A stretch of DNA of 64,000 nucleotides, from contig JAIOQA010000070.1 of NCBI GenBank assembly GCA_021413675.1, positions 1-64,000 of the forward strand. The letters run 5' to 3'. Positions within the stretch are counted from its first letter, which is position 1, and every line of letters begins with the position of its first letter. Positions 17,232 through 27,272 of this stretch are shown one piece after another. The notes under the pieces are model-generated. The model saw only the letters and a list, made by a program, of their open reading frames with translations, was not told the DNA's origin and searched no databases. This DNA is from Deltaproteobacteria bacterium (GTDB lineage: Bacteria > Myxococcota_A > Polyangia > Haliangiales > Haliangiaceae). Both the position numbers and the translations under genes were made by a program.

Positions 17232-18506
17232 TCAGGTGCGGCGACAGGCCGCGGCCCGCGCCCGGAGGCGGTCGCGCTGGCGAGCGTTGCCGGCGAGCTC
17301 GGCGGCGCGCTCGAACTCGGCCTGCGCCTCGTCGAGCCGGCCGAGCTGCTCGAGCAGATCGGCGCGCGCGCTCGGCAACAGGTGATAACGACTCAACGCT
17401 GGCGCGGCCTGCAGCGCGTCGAGCAGCGCGAGCCCGGCGGCCGGACCTTCGGCGCGCGAGATCGCGACCGCGCGGTTGAGGTCGATCACCGGCGAGGGTG
17501 CGCGCGCCGCGAGCTGACCGTACAAGGCGGCGATCCGGGCCCAGTCGGTGGCCGCGACCGAGGTTGCGCGCGCGTGGCACGCGGCGATCGCCGCCTGCAG
17601 GTGATAGGGGCCCGGGTCGTCGGTGAGCGCGTCGGCGCGGGCCAGCGCCGCCAGGCCGCGAGCGATCGCCGCGCGGTCCCAGCGCGATCGATCCTGGGCG
17701 GTGAGCAGCACTGGCTCGCCGGCGGCGTCGGTGCGCGCCGCCGCGCGCGAGGCCTGCAGCGCCATCAGCGCGACCAGCCCGTGGACCTCGGGCTCGGCGG
17801 GCGCGAGCGCGGCGAGCAGCGCGCCCAGCCGCACCGCCTCGTCGGTCAGCGCCGGCCGCAGCAGATCGTCGCCCGCCGTGGCGGCGTAGCCCTCGTTGAA
17901 GATCAGGTAGACGACCTCGAGCACCGAGGCGAGCCGCGGGCCGAGCTCGGCGCCCTGCGGCACCTCGAAGGCGACGCCGGCCGAACCCAGCGCGCGCTTG
18001 GCGCGGACGATCCGCTGCGCGATCGCCGGCTCGGTGGCGAGGAACGCGCGCGCGATCTCGTCGGTCGTCAGGCCGCCGATCAGCCGCAGGGTCAGCGCGA
18101 CGCGCGCCTCCCGGGCGAGGATCGGATGACACGCGATGAACACCAGGCGCAGCACGTCGTCGCCGAGGTCGTCATCCATGCGCGCCTCGATGGCGGCCGC
18201 GGGCGAGGGCTCGTGGTCGCCCATCTCACGGCCAAGGGCCTCGCTCGCGCGCGCCGCGAGCTGCGCGCGCTTGAGCGCGTTCCAGCCGCGGTTCTTCGCG
18301 GTGGTCGTGAGCCACGCGCCGGGGTTGGCGGGGATGCCGTCGACCGGCCAGTGCTCGAGCGCCTGGACCAGCGCGTCCTGCGCGAGATCCGCGGCGCGCG
18401 CGAGGTCGCGCACGAGCCGGGTCAGGCCGCCGATCACGCGCGCGGCCTCGGCCTTCCAGATCGTCGCGATCACGTGCGCGGTCACCGCGGCCATCGCCGC
18501 GAGCAT
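17232..18506 (-). CDS. ECF RNA polymerase sigma factor with C-terminal TPR-like extension (ECF42-like)
   Basis: About 424 residues, much longer than a standard ECF sigma (about 190). Region 2 is [20 protein letters not shown]...[13 protein letters not shown]; region 4 is [20 protein letters not shown] followed by RIVRAKR. The extension (about 190-420) matches the DUF6596/TPR-like tail of this sigma class, including FNEGYAAT and the VIDLNRAVA helix. In known genomes this class sits beside a DGPF/YCII-domain gene, as here. It starts 21 bases after the DGPF gene's stop, so the two are probably cotranscribed. A start at 18494 is equally possible; no Shine-Dalgarno sequence distinguishes them. Confidence 0.9.
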   Translation of the reverse strand: MLAAMAAVTAHVIATIWKAEAARVIGGLTRLVRDLARAADLAQDALVQALEHWPVDGIPANPGAWLTTTAKNRGWNALKRAQLAARASEALGREMGDHEPSPAAAIEARMDDDLGDDVLRLVFIACHPILAREARVALTLRLIGGLTTDEIARAFLATEPAIAQRIVRAKRALGSAGVAFEVPQGAELGPRLASVLEVVYLIFNEGYAATAGDDLLRPALTDEAVRLGALLAALAPAEPEVHGLVALMALQASRAAARTDAAGEPVLLTAQDRSRWDRAAIARGLAALARADALTDDPGPYHLQAAIAACHARATSVAATDWARIAALYGQLAARAPSPVIDLNRAVAISRAEGPAAGLALLDALQAAPALSRYHLLPSARADLLEQLGRLDEAQAEFERAAELAGNARQRDRLRARAAACRRT

Positions 18507-18527
18507 ACGCGACGCGCGCCGAGGCGA

Positions 18528-18881
18528 TCAGGTCGGCGGCGCGCCGGGCGGCTCGAACACCTGCAGGATCTCGCCGACGCCATCGCCGGCGATCTGCATG
18601 AACTCGGTCGCCATCTTGATCGCCTCGGCGCGCGAGTCGACCTGGATCAGCGCGAAGCCATCGATCAGCTCCTTGGTCTCCGCGAAGGGACCGTCGGTGA
18701 CGCTGACCTCGCCGCCCTCGCAGCGCAGCTGGATGCCGCGCGAGGGCCGGACCAGGCCGCCGGTCATCACGACGACGCCGGCGTTGATGTTCTTCACGGT
18801 GAACGCGCCGAGCGCGGCCATCTGCTGCGGCGTGGGCGGGGGCGCATCGGGGCGCTGGGCATAGGTCATCAGGAATTTCAC
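18528..18881 (-). CDS. YCII/DGPF-domain protein
   Basis: 117 residues with a GTG start at 18881, preceded by TGGAGACC at correct spacing. MKFLMTY-type opening and the defining VTDGPFAETKELIDGF segment place it in the YCII-related DGPF family, small dimeric ferredoxin-like-fold proteins of unknown enzymology. This family is the regular genomic partner of ECF42-type sigma factors. It is the middle gene of a DoxX-DGPF-sigma operon (41 bases after the DoxX gene, 21 before the sigma gene). Confidence 0.9.
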   Translation of the reverse strand: MKFLMTYAQRPDAPPPTPQQMAALGAFTVKNINAGVVVMTGGLVRPSRGIQLRCEGGEVSVTDGPFAETKELIDGFALIQVDSRAEAIKMATEFMQIAGDGVGEILQVFEPPGAPPT

Positions 18882-18922
18882 GGCGGGTCTCCAGAAGGTA
18901 GAAGGATCGAGAAGCGGGTGAT

Positions 18923-19324
18923 TCAGCCGAGGAGGGCGCGGCGCGCGCGCGGATCGCGGACCAGGAGCCCGGCCCACGCCAGCGCGCCGACGTACACCGG
19001 GAACAGCACGTGGCTGAACAGCGGATCCTCGACGCGCAGGTGCACCATCACCGCGCCGCCGAGGTAGCCGGTCAGCGCGATCGCGCCGACCAGCGCGGTG
19101 CGCGGCACCAGGTAGAGCGCGACGCAGGCCAGGAGCACCACGCCGATCACCGGTGTCAGATGCGCGGGGATCCCGAGGTGCTGCATCGCGTCCGCGACCT
19201 GCGATACCCCGGCGAGCTTGCCAGCGGCGTCGAACAGCAGAAACGCGGCCGGCAGGCCGGTGAGCACGCGGCCGGTCCAGCGCGTGCGGGAGATCGGGCG
19301 GCGGGTATCGAAGGTCGTGTCCAT
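18923..19324 (-). CDS. DoxX-family membrane protein
   Basis: 133 residues with four hydrophobic segments: WTGRVLTGLPAAFLLFDAAG, PVIGVVLLACVALYLVP, AIALTGYLGGAVMVHLR and VLFPVYVGALAWAGLLV. The first segment with KLAGV, the cytoplasmic-side Tyr/Gly turn GYLGGAV and the HLRVEDPLF loop fit DoxX/DoxD-like proteins. Some relatives belong to thiosulfate:quinone oxidoreductase or oxidative-stress complexes, but the role of this branch is unknown. It is the first gene of the operon with the DGPF and sigma factor genes and likely starts at the promoter in 19325-19472. Confidence 0.85.
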   Translation of the reverse strand: MDTTFDTRRPISRTRWTGRVLTGLPAAFLLFDAAGKLAGVSQVADAMQHLGIPAHLTPVIGVVLLACVALYLVPRTALVGAIALTGYLGGAVMVHLRVEDPLFSHVLFPVYVGALAWAGLLVRDPRARRALLG

Positions 19325-19472
19325 CGTCGGGCTCCTGTCCGACCGTCAGCGGCCGGCATCGACGCGACAATCGAGCCCACCGCGGATCGACACGGGCCGC
19401 GATCTTTTTCTGATCGCGGCCCAAGCCATCGAGATCCTTGGCCCGGCCGATCCGCAGCCCGCGGTCCGCCGA

Positions 19473-20927
19473 TCAGTGGCGGAGGAGGCGCGACCGGTGC
19501 GGCCCACTCGCGTGGCCCGCGGCGAACGAGGGGTTGAAGCCCTCGGCGCCATCGAACGGGAACGCCACGCTCGACGGCTCGGTGCGATCGCCCTGCTGCG
19601 ACGCGCACCCGGGGCACGACCACTCCCACTCCGGGCGGGCGCGCAGCGCGTCGTAGTCGGCGGCGTCCGAGAGATCGACCAGCTGCATGTCGCCGACGAC
19701 CGCATCCGCGGCGGTCGGCAGCTGGTCGGCGATCGCGGTCGGCAGCCCGGCCCAGCTCAGGCTGGTCTGGCCCGGCGGCACGCTGATCGTCCAGTAGTAG
19801 TACGTGGTCGACTCGTTGCTCGGATCGAAGCGCTGCCAGTTGGCGAACACGACCGCGGCGTCGTAGGAGCCGGTGCCGATCGGGATCCACTGCGCGATCT
19901 GGGCCGCGCCGTTGATCGTGACCTGGCCGAGCCACGGCAGGGTCGGCGCGGTCATCGCCACGCTGGTCGCGCTGGGCGCGAGCACGCGGTAGGTCTCCTG
20001 CGAGCCGGTCTGCAGCGTCTGCTGGTGGAGCTGCGCGTACGCGAGGACGTGATCGCTGCCAGTCGGCACCGTCATCATGAGCGCCGCCTCGCCAGCGGCG
20101 GGCTGCGCGTAGTAGTCCTGCTGCGCGCGCCGGAAGCCGTCGGTCCACTGCGCGAACGTCGAGAAATAGACGACGTCGACGGCGGCGCCCAGGCCGGTGA
20201 TCGAGAGCGCGAAGTTGTCGCCGGAGGTCGCCGGCGTCCAGGCCGTGATCGCGGCGGTGGCGCCGTCGGTGTACGGCGCGCCGTGCAGCGATGCGTACCC
20301 GAGTCGCGCGAACTTGCCGTCGTAGGCCTCGAAGCTCATGTCGGCGGTCGCGTTGCCACAGGTGGTCGCGAACGTCATCGAGGTCGCCGCGCCATCGTTG
20401 ACGCTCGCCGACGAGCACCGGTTGTACCCGTAGTAGTAGGCGGCGTTGGGCACCGTCGGGAACGTGACCGTCATCGTGCCGGTCGAGGTCCCGAGCGGCG
20501 CGAGGTAGTGATCGCCCAGCACGACGTGATCGCCGGGCTTCACCGCGAGCACGGTGACGAGCTGGTAGCCGCCGTTGACGGGGTACACCGCGGTCACCGA
20601 GGCGCCGGCCTTGACGCCGGTCAGCGTCAGGTCGCCGGAGGCGCTGGTCGTGCCCGAGGGCCCCGCGGTGCCATCGGGCTGGACCGTGAACACCGGGACG
20701 TCGGCGACCAGCGTGCCGCTCGGACCGCCGCCGACGCGGCTGTGGGTCGTGACCGTGATGTCGCCCGATGGCGTGGCGTCAGGCGTGGTGTTGCCGTCGA
20801 ACGAGACCGCGTCGATCGAGCTCGCGTCCGGGAAGGACTGGCCGCCGCCGCAGGCTCCGACGCACAGCCCGGCCGCCAGGCCGACCGAAAGAAAGACGAA
20901 TGACGCGAGTCCCCCGAATCGACGCAT
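19473..20927 (-). CDS. Secreted lipoprotein, 484 residues, unknown function
   Basis: Signal MRRFGGLASFVFLSVGLAAGL runs to a Cys-rich lipobox region (CVGACGGGQ), followed by an Asp/Ser linker (PDASSIDAVSFDG). The rest is beta-rich with many Thr/Ser/Tyr and few charges (for example NAAYYYGYNRCSS and STTYYYWTISVPPG), consistent with a secreted multi-domain beta protein; a carboxypeptidase-regulatory-like domain may occupy residues 85-140. I do not recognise a family. Four Cys in the mature part could form disulphides. It lies between the methyltransferase gene and the DoxX operon. Confidence 0.75.
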   Translation of the reverse strand: MRRFGGLASFVFLSVGLAAGLCVGACGGGQSFPDASSIDAVSFDGNTTPDATPSGDITVTTHSRVGGGPSGTLVADVPVFTVQPDGTAGPSGTTSASGDLTLTGVKAGASVTAVYPVNGGYQLVTVLAVKPGDHVVLGDHYLAPLGTSTGTMTVTFPTVPNAAYYYGYNRCSSASVNDGAATSMTFATTCGNATADMSFEAYDGKFARLGYASLHGAPYTDGATAAITAWTPATSGDNFALSITGLGAAVDVVYFSTFAQWTDGFRRAQQDYYAQPAAGEAALMMTVPTGSDHVLAYAQLHQQTLQTGSQETYRVLAPSATSVAMTAPTLPWLGQVTINGAAQIAQWIPIGTGSYDAAVVFANWQRFDPSNESTTYYYWTISVPPGQTSLSWAGLPTAIADQLPTAADAVVGDMQLVDLSDAADYDALRARPEWEWSCPGCASQQGDRTEPSSVAFPFDGAEGFNPSFAAGHASGPHRSRLLRH

Positions 20928-20939
20928 GCCGCGAGCGTA

Positions 20940-21743
20940 TCACTTCGCGCGGAGCGTGAGGGAAGGACAGCGATCGCCCAGCTCGTAGGCCGGGACGCGG
21001 CATGCGGTCTCGACCAGCGCGTCGCCGAGCGCGGCGCGGGTCTCATCGAGGGTCGGGAACGCGTAGACCCGGGCCGAGTCGCGATATGCGTCGATCGTGG
21101 CGATCTCCGCCGCGGGCCATCCCGTCGCGCGCGCGAGCGCCGCGCGATCCGGCACGAGCGCCGCGAACGCCTCCCAGATCGCGGCGACGCGCACGTTGCG
21201 ATCGTCGGGCGCGACCGCCATCGCGAGCCGCCACTTGAAGGCGTGGAAGCTGCCGATCGCGCCGGCGGCGAGCGCGTCGGCGACCGCGCCCAGCGCTTCG
21301 CGCACCGGCGGCGAGACGAACAGCCGCGTGACCAGCGCGCCGCCGGGCGCGAGCACGCGGCCGAGCTCGCGCGCGAACGCGCGGTAGCCGTCGGGGAACG
21401 CGAGGTTGGGCAGGCAGCCGTCGCCGAGCGCGACGTCGATCGCGGCCGCGCGCAGCGGCAGCGCGCGCCAGTCGGCGACCACCGCGCGGCGATCGGGCGT
21501 GGCCGTGAACAGCGCGCCGATCATCGCGGGCGCGCGATCGATCGCGGTCAGCGCGGTGCCCGCGGGCCACGCCAGGGTCGCGAGCTCCGGCGTCACGCCG
21601 AGCAGGAGCGCGCGCGGCGCGCGGCGGTGAGCCGCGGTCCAGGCGGCGAGCTCCGCGGTCGCGATCGCGACGTCGGCGGCGCACGGCCGCAGGGGCGGCC
21701 CGACGAGCGCCCACTGCCGGGCGTGCAGCGACCAGTGATCCAT
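20940..21743 (-). CDS. Class I SAM-dependent methyltransferase
   Basis: 267 residues, cytoplasmic. The fold signature is readable: ALLLGVTPELATLAWP (motif I, with Gly-poor LLGVTPE instead of GxGxG), LTAIDRAP (acidic end of strand 2), VVADWRALPL (motif II), IDVALGDGCLPNL (strand 4) and LGRVLAPGGALVTRLF (post-motif with the APGG turn). It resembles UbiE/Type-11 methyltransferases with a weak motif I. The substrate is unknown. It diverges from the PaaK-like gene with only 11-29 bases between starts, so the two share a promoter region. The RiPP-like precursor further along makes a modification role conceivable, but that is only inference. Confidence 0.82.
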   Translation of the reverse strand: MDHWSLHARQWALVGPPLRPCAADVAIATAELAAWTAAHRRAPRALLLGVTPELATLAWPAGTALTAIDRAPAMIGALFTATPDRRAVVADWRALPLRAAAIDVALGDGCLPNLAFPDGYRAFARELGRVLAPGGALVTRLFVSPPVREALGAVADALAAGAIGSFHAFKWRLAMAVAPDDRNVRVAAIWEAFAALVPDRAALARATGWPAAEIATIDAYRDSARVYAFPTLDETRAALGDALVETACRVPAYELGDRCPSLTLRAK

Positions 21744-21772
21744 GCGAGTCGCGCATGGTAAACGATTTGCCC

Positions 21773-23098
21773 ATGACCGTGACCCCGCGCTCGAGCGTTC
21801 CCGGGATCGCGTGGCCGGCGCTGCCCGACCCGCGCACCGCGATGCTGCTCGCGCTCGGCTGGCAGCTCGACCGCAGCCAGTGGTGGACCGAGGCCGACCT
21901 GCGCGCGCACCAGCGCGAGCAACTCGCGGTCCTGCTCGCCCACGCCGCGACCACGGTGCCGGCCTATCGCGGGCTCGATCCGCGCGCCTGGGATCGCGTG
22001 CCGATCCTCGAGCGCGAGGCGCTGATCGCCGCCGGCGACGCGATGCTGTCGAAGGGCTACCCCGCGGCCCACGGCCCGGTCGACGAGGTCACGACCTCGC
22101 GCACCAGCGGCACGCCGGTGCGCGTGCGCGCGAGCGGCATCGTCTCCACGTTCTGGCACGCGCTCACGCTGCGCGAGCACGTGTGGCACGTCCGCGATCT
22201 CGCCGCGCACCTCGCGGTGATCCGCCACGTCGACACGCCGGCGCCCGCGCCCGATGGCCTGCGCCTGCGCGGCTGGGGCGCGGCGACCGCGGCGCTCGCG
22301 CCGGACGCGCCGCTGTCGGTGCTGTCGGTGACGACCACGACCGACGAGCAGCTCGCGTGGCTCGCCCACGTCGCGCCCGACTACTTGCTGGTCTATCCCA
22401 GCGTGCTCGACGCGATCCTGCGCCGGATGGCGGCGACGGGCGCGAAGCTGCCGTCCGTGCGCGGCGTCCGCACGATCAGCGAGGTGCTCGCGCCCGCGAC
22501 CCGCGCGCTGTGCACCGAGGTGCTCGGCGTGCCGATCGTCGACACCTACTCGGCGCAGGAGGTCGGCTACATCGCGCTGCAGTGCCCCGATCACCCGCAC
22601 TACCACGTGCAGAGCGAGCGCCTGCTGGTCGAGATCCTCGACGAGCGCGGCGCGCCGTGCGCGGTCGGCGAGACCGGGCGCGTGGTGATCACCGATCTGC
22701 ACAACTTCGCGACGCCGCTGTTGCGCTACGCGATCGGCGACTACGCCACCGTCGGCGCGCCCTGCCCGTGCGGCCGCGGGCTGCCGGTGCTCACGCGGAT
22801 CATCGGGCGGCGCCGCAACATGCTGACGTATCCCGACGGTCGCACGGTCTGGCCGGTGTTCACCGTCGCGTGTCGCCAGGCCGCGCGCTACCGCGAGATC
22901 CAGCTGGTGCAGCCGACCCGCGAGTCCTTGCGCCTGCGGGTCGTGCCCGAGGGCGCGCTCGCGGCCGACGCGCCGGCCGCGCTGACCGCCGCGCTGCAGC
23001 GCGTGTTCGATCACCCGTTCGCGGTCGAGATCGAGATCGTCGACGCGCTCGCGCGCAGCCCGGTCGGCAAGCTCGAGGAGTTCGTGTCGCTCGTCTGA
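21773..23098 (+). CDS. PaaK-like adenylate-forming enzyme (phenylacetate-CoA ligase family)
   Basis: About 441 residues (a start at 21755 would add 6). It has the phosphate-binding loop TTSRTSGTPV, the IVDTYSAQEVGYIALQC segment matching the PaaK/CoF390-synthetase motif, GRVVITDLHNFATPLLRY, and the hinge region IGDYATVG with a PCPCGRGLP Cys pair. The C-terminal GRRRNMLTYPDGRTVWP leads into the mobile domain ending SPVGKLEEF, where Lys is the usual catalytic residue. It activates a carboxylic acid with ATP, and perhaps forms a CoA thioester; the acid is unknown. It is followed 129 bases later by a small lanthipeptide-like precursor on the same strand. Confidence 0.85.
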   Translation: MTVTPRSSVPGIAWPALPDPRTAMLLALGWQLDRSQWWTEADLRAHQREQLAVLLAHAATTVPAYRGLDPRAWDRVPILEREALIAAGDAMLSKGYPAAHGPVDEVTTSRTSGTPVRVRASGIVSTFWHALTLREHVWHVRDLAAHLAVIRHVDTPAPAPDGLRLRGWGAATAALAPDAPLSVLSVTTTTDEQLAWLAHVAPDYLLVYPSVLDAILRRMAATGAKLPSVRGVRTISEVLAPATRALCTEVLGVPIVDTYSAQEVGYIALQCPDHPHYHVQSERLLVEILDERGAPCAVGETGRVVITDLHNFATPLLRYAIGDYATVGAPCPCGRGLPVLTRIIGRRRNMLTYPDGRTVWPVFTVACRQAARYREIQLVQPTRESLRLRVVPEGALAADAPAALTAALQRVFDHPFAVEIEIVDALARSPVGKLEEFVSLV

Positions 23099-23176
23099 CT
23101 GGCGCACCACTCGACCGCTCGGCGGGCGACGGGTGCGACAACCTTTCCGCCGCGGGTCTGTCACAGCGTGAGACCA

Positions 23177-23198
23177 GCCGCTCAATACGATGAGCGGC
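23177..23198. promoter_or_regulatory. Inverted repeat upstream of the small peptide gene
   Basis: GCCGCTCA (23177-23184) and TGAGCGGC (23191-23198) are perfect 8-base arms with a 6-base spacer containing ATACGA. The repeat lies about 30-50 bases before the ATG at 23228, where an operator or the -10 region could be. A weak terminator for the upstream ligase gene is an alternative, but no T-run follows. Confidence 0.4.
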
Positions 23199-23227
23199 AA
23201 CTGGGCCGCTCTGAAAGGACCCGTGTC

Positions 23228-23377
23228 ATGAAGAAGCTCACCGAGAAGAAGCCGATCAGCCTGCAGACCGAGACCGTCCGCGTCCTCCGCGATGGCCAGA
23301 TCGAGCTGGTGGTCGGCGGCCGCGGCAGCGCCACCGTCGGCGGCTCGTGTCGCGACAACACGACCTGCTGCAAGTGA
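23228..23377 (+). CDS. Lanthipeptide-like RiPP precursor peptide, 49 residues
   Basis: ATG at 23228 with a good ribosome-binding site (GAAAGGAC, 23213-23220). The leader (1-31) is basic at the start (MKKLTEKKP), then has the amphipathic ETVRVLRDGQIELVVGG ending in a double glycine, like leaders of class I lanthipeptides and other GG-cleaved peptides. The core (32-49) is Ser/Thr/Cys-rich: Ser34, Thr36, Ser40, Cys41, Thr45, Thr46, Cys47, Cys48, with a second GG at 38-39. Three Cys and five Ser/Thr could form up to three thioether rings; disulphides are the alternative. No LanB/LanC/LanM or peptidase-transporter gene is in the window, so maturation would have to be in trans or by unknown enzymes. 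It ends 3 bases from the convergent kinase gene. Confidence 0.72.
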   Translation: MKKLTEKKPISLQTETVRVLRDGQIELVVGGRGSATVGGSCRDNTTCCK

Positions 23378-23380
23378 CCG

Positions 23381-25090
<1,710 letters not shown>

Positions 25091-25154
25091 CGCCCGCGAC
25101 GATGGTACGGGCGCGGGCGGCCGGAGCAAAGCGCGGCCGCGCGCTTCGCTCGTC

Positions 25155-26036
25155 TCAGTCCGGGCAGTCCTGCTTGAACGGCAGCTTCTGGTTGATCACC
25201 AGCTGCCCGCTGTCGTTGCGCCCCTCGATCACGATCGTCGCGTCCGAACACTCGCCCCAGTCGCCCTCCTGGAAGTTGACCTGGAAGTTGACCCAGGTGC
25301 CCTCGTCGATCGGGATGACCTCCGACTCGCGCGGCGGCGTCGACGTGGGCTGGCCATTGTCGTCCAGGCGCTCGATGCGGCCGACCACGGTGAGGTCACC
25401 GACCTTGGCCCGCTTGGCCCTGGGCGCGACCAGGCACGCGACCGCGGCCTCGGCGCCGTAGCGGCCGCGGCGCTTGCTGGTGATCGGGACCTGCGCGCCG
25501 TCCTGCGCCGTCGCGGTGCACGTGATCTTCGCCGCGACCGGCCTGGGCTTGGGGCACTTCTGCACGACCTTGAGCGTCTTCGCGTACGCGCTGTCGCCCT
25601 CGGCGGTGAAGACGTGCACGTTGATGTCGAAGTCCTCGCACGCCGCGAAGTACGGGCCCTCGTTCATGGTCGGCTCGTTCGGCTTGACCTCCCACTCCGC
25701 GTCGAGCACGCCGCTGGCGTCGCGCTCGAACGTGCCGCTCTTCGCGCCGGCGTCGGTGGGCGTCTTCGCGCCGCCGATGTGGCGGAGGAAGGTCAGCTCG
25801 ACGGACCACTGGTTCTCCCACCCCGGCGGCGCGTTGGTCACCCGCAGCGCGCAGCCGATCGGATCGGTGATCTTCGGCTTCTTCGGGCTCGGCACCACGT
25901 CCTTCACCTCGCCATCCACGAACGTGCCGCACAGGAACTCGAATTTCGGGTTGCCGGCGCGCGCCGCGCGCGGCGCCGCGGCGAGGCCACCGATCGCGAC
26001 AAGGACCAGGATCGAGATGCGAACGTGCTGGCGCAT
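25155..26036 (-). CDS. Secreted protein, 293 residues, unknown function
   Basis: Strong ribosome-binding site (AAAGGAG) 5 bases before the ATG. A Sec signal peptide, MRQHVRISILVLVAIGGLAA, has probable cleavage at ARA-GNP. The mature protein is beta-rich with paired cysteines (FLCGTF, PIGCAL, AACEDF, VQKCPK, KITCTA, VACLVA, GECSDA, KQDCPD: eight in all), suggesting four disulphides and a periplasmic or extracellular place. Family not recognised. Downstream of it, on the same strand, is the membrane kinase; the 250 bases before its start hold only the divergent promoter to the lipoprotein cluster. Confidence 0.75.
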   Translation of the reverse strand: MRQHVRISILVLVAIGGLAAAPRAARAGNPKFEFLCGTFVDGEVKDVVPSPKKPKITDPIGCALRVTNAPPGWENQWSVELTFLRHIGGAKTPTDAGAKSGTFERDASGVLDAEWEVKPNEPTMNEGPYFAACEDFDINVHVFTAEGDSAYAKTLKVVQKCPKPRPVAAKITCTATAQDGAQVPITSKRRGRYGAEAAVACLVAPRAKRAKVGDLTVVGRIERLDDNGQPTSTPPRESEVIPIDEGTWVNFQVNFQEGDWGECSDATIVIEGRNDSGQLVINQKLPFKQDCPD

Positions 26037-26286
26037 GAGACTCCTTTGACCGCGTTGCGACGCGGACGCCGGGCGAAATTGCAAGCAGCGGGCCCACCAC
26101 GGCCCGGCCGCTTGGCCGAGCGATCTCGAGCATCTGCGGCAGTCTTTCACGCGGTGGTCCGGGCTGGCGTCGCAACCGAGACGGCGGTGAGCGAGACGCG
26201 TCTCGCTCGCTGTCGCGCGATCGCGCGCGGCGGTCCGCCGCGATACGCTCGGTGTGCGACGACCGCGTTTCCCACCGAGGCACTCC

Positions 26287-27132
26287 ATGGACCGATCTGC
26301 CCTCCTCCCTCGCGCCGCTGCGCTCGGGTTCGCCCTCCTGCTCGGCTGCGGCGGCGCCGCGAAGCCCGCCGCGCGCGCCGGCACCGGGGACGGCAGCTGC
26401 GCCGACGCCGCCGCGGCGATCGACGCGCGCACCCACGGCGGCTCGCTGATCGCGCTGACCGACGCGCTCGCGCCGCTCGCGCCGTTCTACGCCACGCTCG
26501 AGGGCGAGATCGTGAACGCGTGCAGCGAGGGCTCCTGGTCCGCCGACGTGCGGGCGTGCATGGTCGCCGCGACCAGCGACGCCGAGCTGCGGACCTGCGA
26601 GGACAAGCTCTCGCTCGCGCAGCGTCGCACGCTCGCCGCGCGCGTCGCGCGCGTCATCGATCAGCGCACCGCCACCGACCTGCGCGACGAGATGTGCGCG
26701 TGCACCAACGCCGACTGCGCGACGGCGGTGTCGGCCAAGGTCGAGCGCTTCGGCAAGGCCAGCGAGGCGCGCTACCCGAAGCCGACGGACGCCCCCGCAG
26801 GGCTGAACCAGGCGATGGGCGTGCTCGCGGCGTGCGAGCAGCGCTTCGGCGGCGGCGACGAGGTGTGGGGCGCGGTCGAGGGCGACAGCCTCACCGGCGT
26901 CGCCGAGTGCGACCGCTTCCTCGATCTGCAGGATCGGTACTTCGCGTGCGACAAGGTCCCGCAGCAGGCCAAGGACGCGATGAAGCAGGCGATGGATCAG
27001 CAGAAGCAGGCGTGGGCGATGCTCCGCGATCCCAACGTTCCCGAGGAGGCCAAGCGCGCCGCGGCCGACGGCTGCAAGCAGGGCGGCGACGCGCTCCGGC
27101 AGTCGGCGGCGGCGATGGGCTGCTCGCTGTAG
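26287..27132 (+). CDS. Lipoprotein, first of three tandem paralogues
   Basis: 281 residues from ATG 26287. The signal MDRSALLPRAAALGFALLLGC gives lipobox LLGC. The mature part is helical with scattered Cys (EIVNACSEG, VRACMVAA, MCACTNADC, LAACEQRF). A C-terminal block, AECDRFLDLQDRYFACDKVP followed by QQAKDAMKQAMDQQ, is shared with the next two genes. It ends in a short Cys-terminated tail (AMGCSL). Function unknown; the conserved block and even Cys pattern suggest a disulphide-stabilised helical periplasmic protein. Confidence 0.75.
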   Translation: MDRSALLPRAAALGFALLLGCGGAAKPAARAGTGDGSCADAAAAIDARTHGGSLIALTDALAPLAPFYATLEGEIVNACSEGSWSADVRACMVAATSDAELRTCEDKLSLAQRRTLAARVARVIDQRTATDLRDEMCACTNADCATAVSAKVERFGKASEARYPKPTDAPAGLNQAMGVLAACEQRFGGGDEVWGAVEGDSLTGVAECDRFLDLQDRYFACDKVPQQAKDAMKQAMDQQKQAWAMLRDPNVPEEAKRAAADGCKQGGDALRQSAAAMGCSL

Positions 27133-27272
27133 CGCAGATTTCCGCGCCGTGCCGCCCCATGACGCCGGAGCGCGCAACCGCCATGCGCTACGGTCGAGAG
27201 GCCGCGCATGATGGCGCGGTCGCGAGCGCGGGTTCGCGCCTGCCACCGCGCCCCGTGCCCAGGATCTCGCCC

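Noticed and set aside
21593-23200. Minus-strand 535-residue frame opposite the PaaK-like gene
   Set aside because: The PaaK motifs lie on the plus strand; the minus frame shows only GC-rich bias.
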